NCBI RefSeq assembly: GCF_002286815.1
Contig: NZ_MUNM01000068.1
Span: forward strand, 46,300 to 110,299
DNA: 64,000 bases
Source: Pseudomonas sp. PICF141
Lineage (GTDB): Bacteria; Pseudomonadota; Gammaproteobacteria; Pseudomonadales; Pseudomonadaceae
Reading direction: 5' to 3'
Shown: piece after piece, positions 43,973-53,560 of the stretch
Position numbering within the stretch: the first letter of the stretch is position 1
How the letters are laid out: every line of letters begins with the position of its first letter
Program-made: the position numbers and the translations under genes
The notes under the pieces: generated by a model
Told to the model about the DNA's origin: nothing
The model's database searches: none
The model's input: only the letters and a program-made list of their open reading frames with translations

Positions 43973-44286
43973 GCCTCTACATCGATCTGCTGATCACCAA
44001 CAACGACCTGACCCTGGACCCCTCGAACCAGCCGTTGCTGGTGGACGATCGGGCCAGCATCGCCCAGGACATCGGTCACATGATCCGCGAAAGCGGGCTC
44101 CTGGTGACGCTGGTCGCCGAGCGCGACCGCTTCCGTCAAGCCGACTGCATCCAGCAGCTGGAACTGCTGGTGGAGGCGGACGTGCGCCTGGTACCGGGCA
44201 CCGTCCGCATCCTGGAGGAAGGGAAGGGCCAGTACCTGGTCACGGCCAAAACCGTTGAATTCGGATCTGTCGAGGTAGTGCTGTGA
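43969..44286 (+). CDS. DUF2590 phage tail protein
   Basis: A 105-residue protein starting MSLYIDLLITNNDLTLDPSN. The fold resembles gp25/W-like baseplate proteins, and DUF2590 is typical of HP1/K139-like phages. It lies between tape measure and baseplate J genes with four-base overlaps on both sides. Confidence 0.82.
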   Translation: MSLYIDLLITNNDLTLDPSNQPLLVDDRASIAQDIGHMIRESGLLVTLVAERDRFRQADCIQQLELLVEADVRLVPGTVRILEEGKGQYLVTAKTVEFGSVEVVL

Positions 44287-45458
44287 GTGACGTAGATTTC
44301 AAACAGGCGTTGAGCGACGCCGGCATTCCGACCACCGAGGCCAAACTGCGCGCCGCCTGGGAACTTGAAGTCGTCGCCCAGGGCAGCAAGTTGAGCAACA
44401 CCAGTGCCTGGTCGCCGTTCTGGCGGTTGATCACCGCCCTGGTCACCAAGCCGGTCATGTGGCTGATCGACTTCATCGCCGGCACCGTGTTGCCGAACTT
44501 CTTCGTGAAAACGGCCGAGAAGGCGTGGCTGGACATGTTGGCTTGGGCGGTCAACGTCACCCGCAAGCCGGCGACCAAGGCCGAGGGGATGTTGCTGTTC
44601 ACCCGCAGCGCGCTGGCCGGCTTGCTGGAAATTCCAGCCGGTACCCGTGTGCAGTCGATCGCAATCAACGGCAACGTGTACGAACTGGTGACGGTCGCAG
44701 CGGCCAGCTTTGCCGATGGCGAATCCCAGATCCGAGTATTGGCCCGGGCGAAACAGGCAGGCAGCGGCTTCAATCTCGCACCAGGTTATTTTTCGATTCT
44801 CCCGGAGCCCGTGCCCGGGGTTGTCCAGGTGGTGAATGCTGACGGCTGGCTGAGCCAGCCCGGCGCCGACACCGAGCCCGACGACGAGTTGCGCCTGCGC
44901 GTGCGTAACCAGTTCTCAGCGGTCAACCAGTGGCACACCGATGCGGTGTACCGCGCCATGATTGCCGCGTTCCCGGGCGTGCAGCCCGATGGCGTTTACT
45001 TTGAACACAACGCACCCCGGGGCCCGGGCAGTGCCAATGCCTTCGTGCTGTTCGAAGCCGACTCGCCGGCGGACACCTTTCTGGCCGAGATCAACACCTA
45101 CATCCGCGACCAGGGCAACCATGGCCACGGCGATGACCTGTTGGTGTTGGAGATGCCCGCCACGCTGCACGCCGTCAGTTTGACGGTGTGGCCCAAAGCC
45201 GAAGTCGGTACCGAGCGCTGGCCTGCGTTGAAGGCTGACATCGAGCTGTACATCCGTGCCGCGTTTCGCGAGAGCACGGCCAGCGACTATCAACCGACGC
45301 TGACTCACCCCCAATCGCGTTTTTCCTTCAGCCGCTTGGGTGAGGAATTGCACCAGCAATTCCCTGGCATCGACTCCCTGAAGTTCGACAACACGGACAT
45401 CATTTCCGAGCTGACTATCCCGCGCCTGTCCGGGGTTGAGGTGGGACTGAATGCTTAA
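44283..45458 (+). CDS. Baseplate assembly protein J
   Basis: A 391-residue wedge protein of the baseplate J family, starting at GTG (MSDVDFKQALSDAGIPTTEA). Family text GTRVQSIAINGNVYELV, PGADTEPDDELRLRVRNQF and PRGPGSANAFVL is present. It forms the edge of the baseplate. It overlaps the tail protein I gene by eight bases. Confidence 0.9.
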   Translation: MSDVDFKQALSDAGIPTTEAKLRAAWELEVVAQGSKLSNTSAWSPFWRLITALVTKPVMWLIDFIAGTVLPNFFVKTAEKAWLDMLAWAVNVTRKPATKAEGMLLFTRSALAGLLEIPAGTRVQSIAINGNVYELVTVAAASFADGESQIRVLARAKQAGSGFNLAPGYFSILPEPVPGVVQVVNADGWLSQPGADTEPDDELRLRVRNQFSAVNQWHTDAVYRAMIAAFPGVQPDGVYFEHNAPRGPGSANAFVLFEADSPADTFLAEINTYIRDQGNHGHGDDLLVLEMPATLHAVSLTVWPKAEVGTERWPALKADIELYIRAAFRESTASDYQPTLTHPQSRFSFSRLGEELHQQFPGIDSLKFDNTDIISELTIPRLSGVEVGLNA

Positions 45459-46044
45459 GTTGAGCCTACCTTTTTGGCTAGACGGGCCGGAGCTGGCCAA
45501 GCTCAAAGCGGCGGCGCAAGCCTGGTGGAGCAAAGTCGAAAACTGGCTGCACTGGCCGTTGCTGCAAATGGACGCCGAGACCTGCCACCTGAGTGTGCTC
45601 GATCTGTTGGCCTGGCAGCGCGACATTCAGCGCTTCCACGGCGAGCCCGAAAAGCTGTACCGCCTGCGGGTCAAGTACGCGTTTATCAACGCCGTGGACG
45701 CGGGCAGCACCGCCGGCATGGTCCGTATTTTCGAGCGCCTGGGCGTGGGTTATGTGGAGATCCAGGAGCGCCTGCCCGGTCTCGATTGGGACGTGGTCCT
45801 GCTGCACCTGTCCGACACGCAGCTGAGCGAAAACCCAGTGCTGCTGCGTGTCCTGATGCAGCAATACGGCCGCACTTGCCGGCGTTACGACTTCGTCACG
45901 ATCACCCCCGTGAAACTGAACATTGGCGTGGCCGACTTCAACGATGACCAACAGACCCTGATTGCCACGTTGGATGACAGCGCAAGCCGCCTGATCGTGA
46001 TCAACGAGCTCGCAATTCTCACCTTTCTGAACGATTCATTTTAG
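45451..46044 (+). CDS. Tail protein I
   Basis: A 197-residue protein starting MLKLSLPFWLDGPELAKLKA with the family region LDLLAWQRDIQRFHGEPEKLY. It is the baseplate wedge partner of J and joins the fibre. An AGGAG site stands at its 3' end for the next gene. Confidence 0.85.
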   Translation: MLKLSLPFWLDGPELAKLKAAAQAWWSKVENWLHWPLLQMDAETCHLSVLDLLAWQRDIQRFHGEPEKLYRLRVKYAFINAVDAGSTAGMVRIFERLGVGYVEIQERLPGLDWDVVLLHLSDTQLSENPVLLRVLMQQYGRTCRRYDFVTITPVKLNIGVADFNDDQQTLIATLDDSASRLIVINELAILTFLNDSF

Positions 46045-46052
46045 GAGCCCCC

Positions 46053-47639
46053 ATGGGAGCTAGCATTACCCTTGCCGGCGAAAGTCTCATTGCCCAAAAG
46101 CAAGGCGCTGGGGAGAAGCTTGATATTGCTCGCTTCATTCTTGCCCTTGTTCCTGGCCTTGACCCCAATGCCCCTGTAGATCGATCGGCCGGGAAACCAC
46201 CGGCGAACCAGATCGTCTTCACCAAGGCCTACGACCGCAAAGGCTACGTCAGCCCCAATCAAGTGATCTACAGCCTGATGGTGGGCTCTGACGTCGGTGA
46301 CTGGGACTTTAACTGGATCGGCCTGGAAGCCGCCGAGGGCGTGTTGCTGGCGGTCGCAACCGTTCCAGTCCAGCAGAAGCGCAAGAACATTCCGCCGCTG
46401 CAGATCGGCAACAACGTCACCCGCAACTTTCTGGTGGAGTTCAACGGTGCCCAGGCGCTGACGGGCATCACGGTCGACGCCAGCACCTGGCAGCACGACT
46501 TCACGATGCGCCTGAACGGCATCGATCTGCGCGAGCGCATGAGCAATCGCGACGTGTTTGGTCGTGTTTGCTATTTGGCCGACAGCCTGCAGATGGAACG
46601 CAGTTTCGGGCTGTACCAGATCAAGGCGGGGATTGCCTACGTGGAAGGGATCCGCGTCGAATTGGCCGAGCCTGTCCAGGTGCAGTTGCCGGCTCTACCG
46701 GCCAAAGCCTGGCTGGACGTCGCACTGGCCCGCGAAGGCAGTGACGCGGTCGCCGTCTGGAAGGTGGTATTCGGGGCCGTGAAGACGGACTACGTCGACA
46801 GCAACGGCACAGCCCATTACTTGGTGGAGCTGGCCAGCGTAGACGCATCGGAAACCATCACTGATCTACGCCAAAGCGAGCCGATCACCGGCGCCCTGGT
46901 GAAGCAATTTGCGTTGCGCCATGGCGACTACGAAAACCTGCGAGCCCGCGCTACCACCAAAGAAGACGTCGAGCTGGGCGAGCTGCCCAACGCCAAAAGC
47001 GACGACCCAGTCACCGACAGTAGCGAGATCCTGGCGACCACCAAGGCGCTCAATGTGCTGCGCAAGATCATTGCGGACTCCGAGGTCGGCCGAATCGGCA
47101 CGTTTGCGATGGCCACGCCACCGCCTGGTTGGTTCAGGGCCAACGGTGCGGCGGTGTCGCGTACGGTCTATGCCGCGTTGTTCGCCAAGATCGGCACCAC
47201 TTACGGCGCCGGCGACGGCGTCTCCACCTTCAACCTGCCTGACCCACGCGGCAAGTTCATTCGTGTCCTCGATGATGGTCGTGGGATCGATGTCGGTCGG
47301 GTGCTGGGTAGCTCTCAGGCCGACGAAATTCGCAGCCACAACCACAGTGGCAGTGCAGCCAATGCCGGTGGCCACGCGCACACCGCCTCTTCGGATACTC
47401 AAGGCGCTCACAACCACACCATTGATCGCGGGCGCGGTGAAGAGGATACCCAAAAGCCAGCCAACCCCGGCGGCGCTCTCGGCGGTTACGCGGATGTAAC
47501 TTCCACGGCTGGGGCACACGCCCACAACATTACGGTCAACGCTGCAGGGGATCACAACCACGTCATCACCGTTGGCTACACCGGCGGGGCAGAAACACGC
47601 CCCCAAAACATCGCTTTCCTTGCCTGCATTAAGTACTGA
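46053..47639 (+). CDS. Tail fibre protein with collar domain
   Basis: A 528-residue fibre. The N-terminal half starts MGASITLAGESLIAQKQGAG (phage tail-collar fibre adaptor). The C-terminal part has the collar block WFRANGAAVSRTVYAALFAK, then LPDPRGKFIRVLDDGRG and histidine-rich loops (SHNHSG, GAHNHT, GDHNHV) that can bind metal, as in T4 short fibres. It recognises the host surface. Confidence 0.88.
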   Translation: MGASITLAGESLIAQKQGAGEKLDIARFILALVPGLDPNAPVDRSAGKPPANQIVFTKAYDRKGYVSPNQVIYSLMVGSDVGDWDFNWIGLEAAEGVLLAVATVPVQQKRKNIPPLQIGNNVTRNFLVEFNGAQALTGITVDASTWQHDFTMRLNGIDLRERMSNRDVFGRVCYLADSLQMERSFGLYQIKAGIAYVEGIRVELAEPVQVQLPALPAKAWLDVALAREGSDAVAVWKVVFGAVKTDYVDSNGTAHYLVELASVDASETITDLRQSEPITGALVKQFALRHGDYENLRARATTKEDVELGELPNAKSDDPVTDSSEILATTKALNVLRKIIADSEVGRIGTFAMATPPPGWFRANGAAVSRTVYAALFAKIGTTYGAGDGVSTFNLPDPRGKFIRVLDDGRGIDVGRVLGSSQADEIRSHNHSGSAANAGGHAHTASSDTQGAHNHTIDRGRGEEDTQKPANPGGALGGYADVTSTAGAHAHNITVNAAGDHNHVITVGYTGGAETRPQNIAFLACIKY

Positions 47640-47647
47640 GACCCGTC

Positions 47648-48358
47648 ATGGATACCAAAGTCGTCTACCAAACCGATCACCTGGGAATCTTCACCGGCAA
47701 AACCGTGGCTGATCGCTCGCCGCTGGAACCGGATGTCTGGTTGATCCCAGGCGGTTGCGTTGAAGTCGCGCCGCCAGCGGTACCGGATAGAAAGGCCGCG
47801 TTTTGGGATGGCCGACGCTGGCAGCTGGTTGACTCCTACCAAGGGCTGACGGTCTACAACATCCAGACCCGCGAGCCCCTGGTGATCGAGCGTGCGGGTT
47901 CGCTGCCGACCGGGTACACGCTGGAAGTGCCAGGCCCGGGCCAGATCTGGGGCAATGGCCATTGGATCGACGACATCCCGGCCGTGATCGAGCTGCGCTA
48001 TGTCGCCCAGTTATCGGCGGTCAATACGGCTTGTCTGCAGGAGATCACCGGCGGGTTTTGGTCGGCGGTGTTGGGCGATCGCTTTTTCTACGAAACCCAG
48101 CTGCAGGATCAACTGAACCTGACCGGCATGATTTTGCGTGGCCTTGGCGGCGGCTATGCCTGCCAAGATCAAGCTGGGGTGAAAGCCTTCCTCGATCACA
48201 CCGCCGAGCAGCTGCGCCAGATCGGCGACGAGTTCACCGAATTCAAAATGCAGCGGCTTCGCAAGGCCAACGACCTCAAGCAAGCCTTGGCACTGGCGCG
48301 ATCGACTTCGGACCTGGACGCCCTTAACGCAGTGACTTGGGAGTCTGCGCCGGTATGA
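47648..48358 (+). CDS. Tail fibre assembly-type protein with DUF4376
   Basis: A 236-residue protein. The N-terminal part holds AAFWDGRRWQLVDSYQGLTV, typical of proteins encoded after fibres. The C-terminal helical part (KAFLDHTAEQLRQIGDEF) matches DUF4376. It may be a chaperone or an added fibre subunit. Its stop overlaps the next start. Confidence 0.75.
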   Translation: MDTKVVYQTDHLGIFTGKTVADRSPLEPDVWLIPGGCVEVAPPAVPDRKAAFWDGRRWQLVDSYQGLTVYNIQTREPLVIERAGSLPTGYTLEVPGPGQIWGNGHWIDDIPAVIELRYVAQLSAVNTACLQEITGGFWSAVLGDRFFYETQLQDQLNLTGMILRGLGGGYACQDQAGVKAFLDHTAEQLRQIGDEFTEFKMQRLRKANDLKQALALARSTSDLDALNAVTWESAPV

Positions 48359-49275
48359 CTTGGGCACCCATCACCATGCGTTGGCCGGAGCAATCAACGC
48401 AATGGCTCAGCGACCTCGAGGCGGCCAAGGATCTCGCGAGCAGCGAGCTCACCAGCACAGGGCAACGCCTGGAAGGTCTGGCCGACCTAGCCACCACCTC
48501 GCCCGGCCCGGTCGGTGCCGCAGCAGAAGCCGCCGTGGTCGCTGGCCGCGCCGGGCTCACCGATGCCTTGGGCGAGGTACCGACCTGCCTGGTGGTGACG
48601 CCATTTCAAAGTGGTGTGGGGCAGGGGCGCGGATACCAGCGTTACCTGTCCGCGCCCAACCTGCTGCAGCAGATGGGCGAGAAGCTGGAGGACACCGGCG
48701 ACGACGGACGTCCGGCCGGCCCGCAGTACGCCCTGGCAGTGATGTTTCTGGGTACGCGCTACGACAAATTCGCGGTGACCTTGGCCCGATTTAATGCCGT
48801 GCTGCCAATGCCAGACCTGCAGCGCGCCGAACGCCGGGCGAAAAACCTGTTCGCACTGGACACTGAAAAGTGGGAACTGCCGACTGCCGGCACACTGCCG
48901 CGCTGGGGGGCACTGCCTTTGGAGCGTTGCACCGTGACCAAGGCCACTACGCAAGCCCTGAACGGTCAGCTATCGGCATTGGAGAGCTACGCGGACAGTT
49001 CGCCGATGGCCGATCTTGGCCGGCTGGCTGCTCGCAAAGCCGACCAGGCACAAACACAGGCCAAGAAATTGGCCGACCTCAAGTCGCAATTCGCCGGCGG
49101 TACTGCAGACGACACCATGCGCGCGCGCCTGATCGGCCCGGGTAATGCCGCCGAGTTGCGTCGCCAGCTGCTGCAGGGCGAAGCACCAGGTCACGAGTGG
49201 GGGTTGTCCGCCGGATTGCTCCTGGTCGGATCCCTGAAAGGCTTAGGCTTTGTTCGGGAACTGGTGGGCCTATGA
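48355..49275 (+). CDS. Phage tail-region protein, 306 residues
   Basis: Starts MTWAPITMRWPEQSTQWLSD. It is Ala- and Gln-rich with long helices (RLAARKADQAQTQAKKLADL) and one hydrophobic patch at the end (GLSAGLLLVGSLKGLGFV). I recognise it only as a conserved neighbour of baseplate genes in this phage group. It overlaps both neighbours by four bases. Confidence 0.7.
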   Translation: MTWAPITMRWPEQSTQWLSDLEAAKDLASSELTSTGQRLEGLADLATTSPGPVGAAAEAAVVAGRAGLTDALGEVPTCLVVTPFQSGVGQGRGYQRYLSAPNLLQQMGEKLEDTGDDGRPAGPQYALAVMFLGTRYDKFAVTLARFNAVLPMPDLQRAERRAKNLFALDTEKWELPTAGTLPRWGALPLERCTVTKATTQALNGQLSALESYADSSPMADLGRLAARKADQAQTQAKKLADLKSQFAGGTADDTMRARLIGPGNAAELRRQLLQGEAPGHEWGLSAGLLLVGSLKGLGFVRELVGL

Positions 49276-49814
49276 CTTTATTGCTCGATGGCGAACAGGT
49301 GCGCGGCAAAAACCTCAAGGTCGCCGCCAACCTGCGAATCGAAAGCGACGACCTGTCCGGACAGACCAGCAACACCGATTCGGCCCACAAAGGGTTCAAG
49401 CCCAAGACGCTGGCGGTCACCTTGCAGATCCCATTCGTCGATAACACGTATTTACGCAACCTGATGCGCTTGGCAGAAGCGACCGGCACCGGTGGCCAAC
49501 TCAAAACCTACCGGGTCGTAAACGACACCGCGTCCGCGTTTGGCGTGCGCCAGGTGCAGTTTTCCGACGGCGTCAGCGCCCGGGAAGACGATTCTCTTCG
49601 GGCCTGGCTTGTTCAATTCACGCTGTCGGAAAAACTCTCTAACCCTGAGCGGGTCGAGACGCGCCGGGCCGGTAAGGGCGTAACCCAGCAAGGTGCGTCG
49701 GGGCAGTCCGTGACTGCACCAGGTGCAAGCGAAACCGGCGCACCAGGTGAGGAACTGACCGGCTTCGAAGCCACCCTGAAAAAACTGGATAACTACCTGG
49801 GCGGTGGCTCATGA
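49272..49814 (+). CDS. Baseplate complex protein
   Basis: A 180-residue protein starting MTLLLDGEQVRGKNLKVAAN, with beta-rich text and a flexible Gly/Ala/Thr segment before its end helix (TGFEATLKKLDNYLGGG). Position and style fit the baseplate hub set of HP1-like phages. Exact role is inferred. Confidence 0.68.
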   Translation: MTLLLDGEQVRGKNLKVAANLRIESDDLSGQTSNTDSAHKGFKPKTLAVTLQIPFVDNTYLRNLMRLAEATGTGGQLKTYRVVNDTASAFGVRQVQFSDGVSAREDDSLRAWLVQFTLSEKLSNPERVETRRAGKGVTQQGASGQSVTAPGASETGAPGEELTGFEATLKKLDNYLGGGS

Positions 49815-50521
49815 GCATGAAACTGCACAAGGTGCTGACCATTGGCAATGTGGTGTATCCCTTGGTCAGCGATGACGTTCGCCTTGAACTGCGAACCCCA
49901 GGCCGAGCAACGCTGACCATCCAGGCAGCGGCACCGGTGAAGGGGTTAGTCACCCTTGATATCGGCTACAACGACAGCCCACTGCAGCGCCACTTCATCG
50001 GCTACGTCGAGCGCTGCACGTCGTCCAACGCGATCGAGCAGGTGCTGTTCTGTCGCGAGCTGGCCGCGATCCTGACCAACCCATTGCCGCTCAATCTGCG
50101 CCATGCGGATCTGAGTACGGTGCTGGCCGAGATCAACCAGAAAACCGGGCTGAGCTTTCGCGTACCTGACAAGGCCTACGCCAAGCTAAAAGCCCCGTTC
50201 TTCTACAACCTGGCCGCCGGCTACCAGGCGATGGACAGCTTGGCCCGGGTGTTCGGGATTCCCGACTTCATGTGGCAGCAGCAAGGCGACGGCGAAGTGT
50301 TTGTGGGCAGTTGGGCCGACAGCTTCTTCGGTACCCGATCGCCGCTGCAGCTGCCGGTCGAGCTGTTCAACGACTACCAAAACAATCAGAGCGCGATGAT
50401 TGCAGCCCTTCCCGGGTTGCGACCGGGTGCATCCATCAACCAAGGCGAGCGCATCACTCATGTGACGCTCACCGGCAACCAAATGGCGATCCGATGGAAG
50501 ACGCAATCCGCCGCAGCGTAG
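49811..50521 (+). CDS. Baseplate hub protein (gpD-like)
   Basis: A 236-residue protein starting MSMKLHKVLTIGNVVYPLVS. The blocks GYVERCTSSNAIEQVLFCRE and LAEINQKTGLSFRVP recall gp27/gpD hubs, which sit between tube and spike. It overlaps the spike gene by 28 bases. Confidence 0.75.
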   Translation: MSMKLHKVLTIGNVVYPLVSDDVRLELRTPGRATLTIQAAAPVKGLVTLDIGYNDSPLQRHFIGYVERCTSSNAIEQVLFCRELAAILTNPLPLNLRHADLSTVLAEINQKTGLSFRVPDKAYAKLKAPFFYNLAAGYQAMDSLARVFGIPDFMWQQQGDGEVFVGSWADSFFGTRSPLQLPVELFNDYQNNQSAMIAALPGLRPGASINQGERITHVTLTGNQMAIRWKTQSAAA

Positions 50522-51444
50522 AGCGGCAATTTCCCGAACTCACCGGTGGTTATCACCTGCCGCGCTTTGCTCGTGTGGTGGGGGTGGCCGATGCCCCGGC
50601 CGGCGCCGGGATCTGCGACGACTTCCGTCCGCGCTTCGCGGTGGACCTGGAACTGTTGGATGAGGATGACGAGCCGGATCCGGAGCTTCCGGTGCTCGCC
50701 GGCGTGCCGCTGCCCATGCCCATGGGTGGCGACGAAATGGGCTTCTTCGCCTTCCCCGAAGAAGGAACCCGGGTGGTCGTGTCCTTCGCCTACGGTCTTC
50801 CGAACAAGCCTTTTATCCAGGCGATTCTGCCGCATGGCCTAAGCCTGCCGAAGGTGCCGAAAGGTGACCAGGTGTGGCAGCACAGCGAAGCGGCCCAGCA
50901 ACGCGCCGATGTGGACGGCAACTGGCTGCGCCAGACCGACGGCCGGATTCTGGACAAGTCGATCGAGCGGGAGGTTGAGAGCCTGACCAACGCCGAGCGC
51001 CACCAGAGCAGCAAGGTGGAAGTGGACGACCATTCGACCGAGTCGGTCGGAGGCATCAAGACGATCGAGGCGATTGGCGCGCTCAAGTTGTTGTCGGGCG
51101 GATCCGCCAGCCTTGCCGCACTAGATGACCTGCACCTGGCCAGCGGGCGGGACCTCAACCAGGTCGTGGCCCAGAAACTCAACCTCACCGTGGGGGGCGA
51201 TCTGCTCGAGCGGATCGAAGGCGCCCGTCGCAGTATCGCGCCCAAGACCTGGTTGGGATCAGCAGACGTGAACGTGCTGCAGGTGCTGTGCGATTTGATT
51301 GACCTGGTCACGCAGATGAATACCGAGATCGCGACCCATATGCACGGATCCAGCCCCGCCCCCAGCAACGCCGCGAACTTCATCACCAACGCCGGTACCG
51401 GCCTAACGTTTGCTGGGCAGCTTAAGCCCATCACCGGAGCTTAA
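50494..51444 (+). CDS. Baseplate spike protein (gpV/gp5-like)
   Basis: A 316-residue protein starting MEDAIRRSVERQFPELTGGY. An OB-fold region (VVVSFAYGLPNKPFIQAILPHG) is followed by repetitive beta-helix text (STESVGGIKTIEAIGALKLLS, LASGRDLNQVVAQKLNLTVGG). It should form the trimeric needle tip that pierces the outer membrane. The short C-terminal HMHGSS motif may hold a metal at the tip. Confidence 0.82.
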   Translation: MEDAIRRSVERQFPELTGGYHLPRFARVVGVADAPAGAGICDDFRPRFAVDLELLDEDDEPDPELPVLAGVPLPMPMGGDEMGFFAFPEEGTRVVVSFAYGLPNKPFIQAILPHGLSLPKVPKGDQVWQHSEAAQQRADVDGNWLRQTDGRILDKSIEREVESLTNAERHQSSKVEVDDHSTESVGGIKTIEAIGALKLLSGGSASLAALDDLHLASGRDLNQVVAQKLNLTVGGDLLERIEGARRSIAPKTWLGSADVNVLQVLCDLIDLVTQMNTEIATHMHGSSPAPSNAANFITNAGTGLTFAGQLKPITGA

Positions 51445-51445
51445 T

Positions 51446-53548
51446 TTGGAACTCAAGAATTTCTTTCCCCAGGACGATCAAGGAAATGCTCTCGTTGGGG
51501 CGACTTGCTACCTGTATTTGCGCGGTACCGAAAGCAAAGCCAACGGATTGCTCAAGGCCAACGGTGAGATCCTTTCTAACCCGTTCATAGCCGAAGAGAA
51601 CCTGGTGCAATTTGCGGCGCCCAATGGTTTGTACGACTTGCGGGTAATCAAGGACGCCCGGGATTACCGTATCCGCGTGCAGTTCAATGATGTGTCCGAA
51701 TCACTCCAAGCGGCTGAGTCCGCCGCCAATCGTGCCGAAGTGGCCCGGGACGCCACCCAACTGGTGGCCGGCGTCAAAAATGACATCGCACACGGATTAG
51801 CGACGACGGTCAGTGGCCAAACCTTCACGGTCGCTTCTGCAGCGGGCAGCCAGTTTTTGATCGTGTACAAAAATGTCGCCGGTGAAGCCGTTGAGCAAAG
51901 CGGATACCCCAGCACAAGTAGCCTGCAGGCCATTGCTCGCTCGACTTACCCGTTGGCATCGAAACGCTTCCATCGGAATGCGTTTCGGGCGCCGTGGGTC
52001 CATATGATCCACGGCAAAAAAGTGCATGCGATTCGCCCAGATGGCGTTCACGAAATGAATGGCCTGACGTTGACGAAATCAGAGTCGGCCAGGCACACCG
52101 GTTTTTCGGGGCTTACGCTCTTTTATGCACGCGATCCGGCCGGTACGCCGCACCAGGTGCTGTCGGCAGATCCTCAGGGACGTTTGTCTTTCATTCCGTC
52201 GCCCAAGCTCATACAGCACCTGGAAGCCAGTCAGGTCTACCCGACTTCGGATATCCGCGGCGCCTACGCTGTCAGCAACATACGCAAGACCGATACCCAC
52301 AATATTGCTGCAGTCCAGGACAAAGGCGGGCAGATCTACGATGCGCTGCAACGTCGTAATGGCATTCATGACACGTTGGTCGTCAGTCGTGCAGTTCCCA
52401 TCGAGCTGATGCCCGGGGCTGGTCAATCGAACCAGGGAGGCGCGGGCACTGGCGCTGCAGCGGGTGCAAAGCTCACCAGCGCGCAATGGCCCCATAGCGT
52501 TCTCTCCTTGAACGGCCGTTTTCAGATGCAAGGAAGCAACGGGCTGGTCGACGGCGCCACGCTGACCGATCTGGTCCCCCTGTACGATCCGGCGACGCCT
52601 TTGGGTCAGTACCCGATCACCATGCAAGCGTTTGCCTGGGCCAGACAGCAATGCCGCGAAGGCATCGCCCAGCCAGGCGTGATCGGTTACACGGCATGGC
52701 AGGGGGACACGCCCGCCAGCGGTTTCCTGCCCGGGACCAACAACTGGACCAACTTGATGACGTTCACGGAGAAATCCGTGCAGTGTGCCGCCCTGTATCA
52801 ACGCACGACCGAGTGCCACTACATCACCCGTGTACAGGGTGAGGCCGGAGCGAACTGGGCAGCGGACTACGCCACTTGGGCCGACGCGGTTAAACCAGCA
52901 ATAAAGGCACGTACCGGTCAGTTGTTTGATCCGAAAATTGCCCTCTGGCAGATCGCGGGAGTCGCGCCGGATAACGGAGTGGCCAATCCGCAGCTGGATG
53001 CCGCGAACAACCGCGCCGACACGGAGCTCGTTGGCACGTTGTATCCGTACCCCGTGAGCGATGTTCAGCATTTGACCGCTGAAGGCCGAATGATGATGGG
53101 CGACGTTTACAGCGATTTTCGGTTGCAGCTCCAACGCGCAAGAACCTGGACACCGTTGCAAATGCAAAGCGTCACTCGGGTGGGAGCAGTGGTCACCATC
53201 ACGCTGGCATTGCCCCCGGGGACGTTCGAGGTGCTGAAGAAAACCGACTGGCCACCTCAAGTTGCACAAGATGGGTTTGTATACCGAGACAGCAACGGTG
53301 ACACCCCGATCAGCAATATCGCCTACAGCGCGAACACTATCGTCCTGACATTGGCCACTGTACCTACCGGAAACCTTGCGGCTGTCCGCTATGGCATGGA
53401 CGCCGGTTCCGGTGTCGCTGGCTGGTATCAGCTGGGCGGCAATGTATGCGCCGTGTCACGCACCCGCAGCGCCTATTACGAACAGGGTTTCAACGTCCCT
53501 GAATTTATTCGCCATTACCTGGCCCGTCATTCACGTCTCGTAGCGTAA
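51446..53548 (+). CDS. Tail fibre/spike with SGNH-type esterase domain
   Basis: A 700-residue fibre that starts at TTG after CGGAG. The N-terminal adaptor (ELKNFFPQDDQGNALVGA) is followed by a coiled region. A domain of the sialate O-acetylesterase type holds the nucleophile motif GQSN (S328), VQGEAGANW near 460 and the D539-x2-H542 motif (SDVQHLTAEG). The last part is beta-rich. The enzyme should remove acetyl groups from O-antigen or capsule so that the phage can bind; the substrate is not known. TTG is used because no ATG precedes the adaptor. Confidence 0.8.
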   Translation: MELKNFFPQDDQGNALVGATCYLYLRGTESKANGLLKANGEILSNPFIAEENLVQFAAPNGLYDLRVIKDARDYRIRVQFNDVSESLQAAESAANRAEVARDATQLVAGVKNDIAHGLATTVSGQTFTVASAAGSQFLIVYKNVAGEAVEQSGYPSTSSLQAIARSTYPLASKRFHRNAFRAPWVHMIHGKKVHAIRPDGVHEMNGLTLTKSESARHTGFSGLTLFYARDPAGTPHQVLSADPQGRLSFIPSPKLIQHLEASQVYPTSDIRGAYAVSNIRKTDTHNIAAVQDKGGQIYDALQRRNGIHDTLVVSRAVPIELMPGAGQSNQGGAGTGAAAGAKLTSAQWPHSVLSLNGRFQMQGSNGLVDGATLTDLVPLYDPATPLGQYPITMQAFAWARQQCREGIAQPGVIGYTAWQGDTPASGFLPGTNNWTNLMTFTEKSVQCAALYQRTTECHYITRVQGEAGANWAADYATWADAVKPAIKARTGQLFDPKIALWQIAGVAPDNGVANPQLDAANNRADTELVGTLYPYPVSDVQHLTAEGRMMMGDVYSDFRLQLQRARTWTPLQMQSVTRVGAVVTITLALPPGTFEVLKKTDWPPQVAQDGFVYRDSNGDTPISNIAYSANTIVLTLATVPTGNLAAVRYGMDAGSGVAGWYQLGGNVCAVSRTRSAYYEQGFNVPEFIRHYLARHSRLVA

Positions 53549-53560
53549 GGAACAAACAAC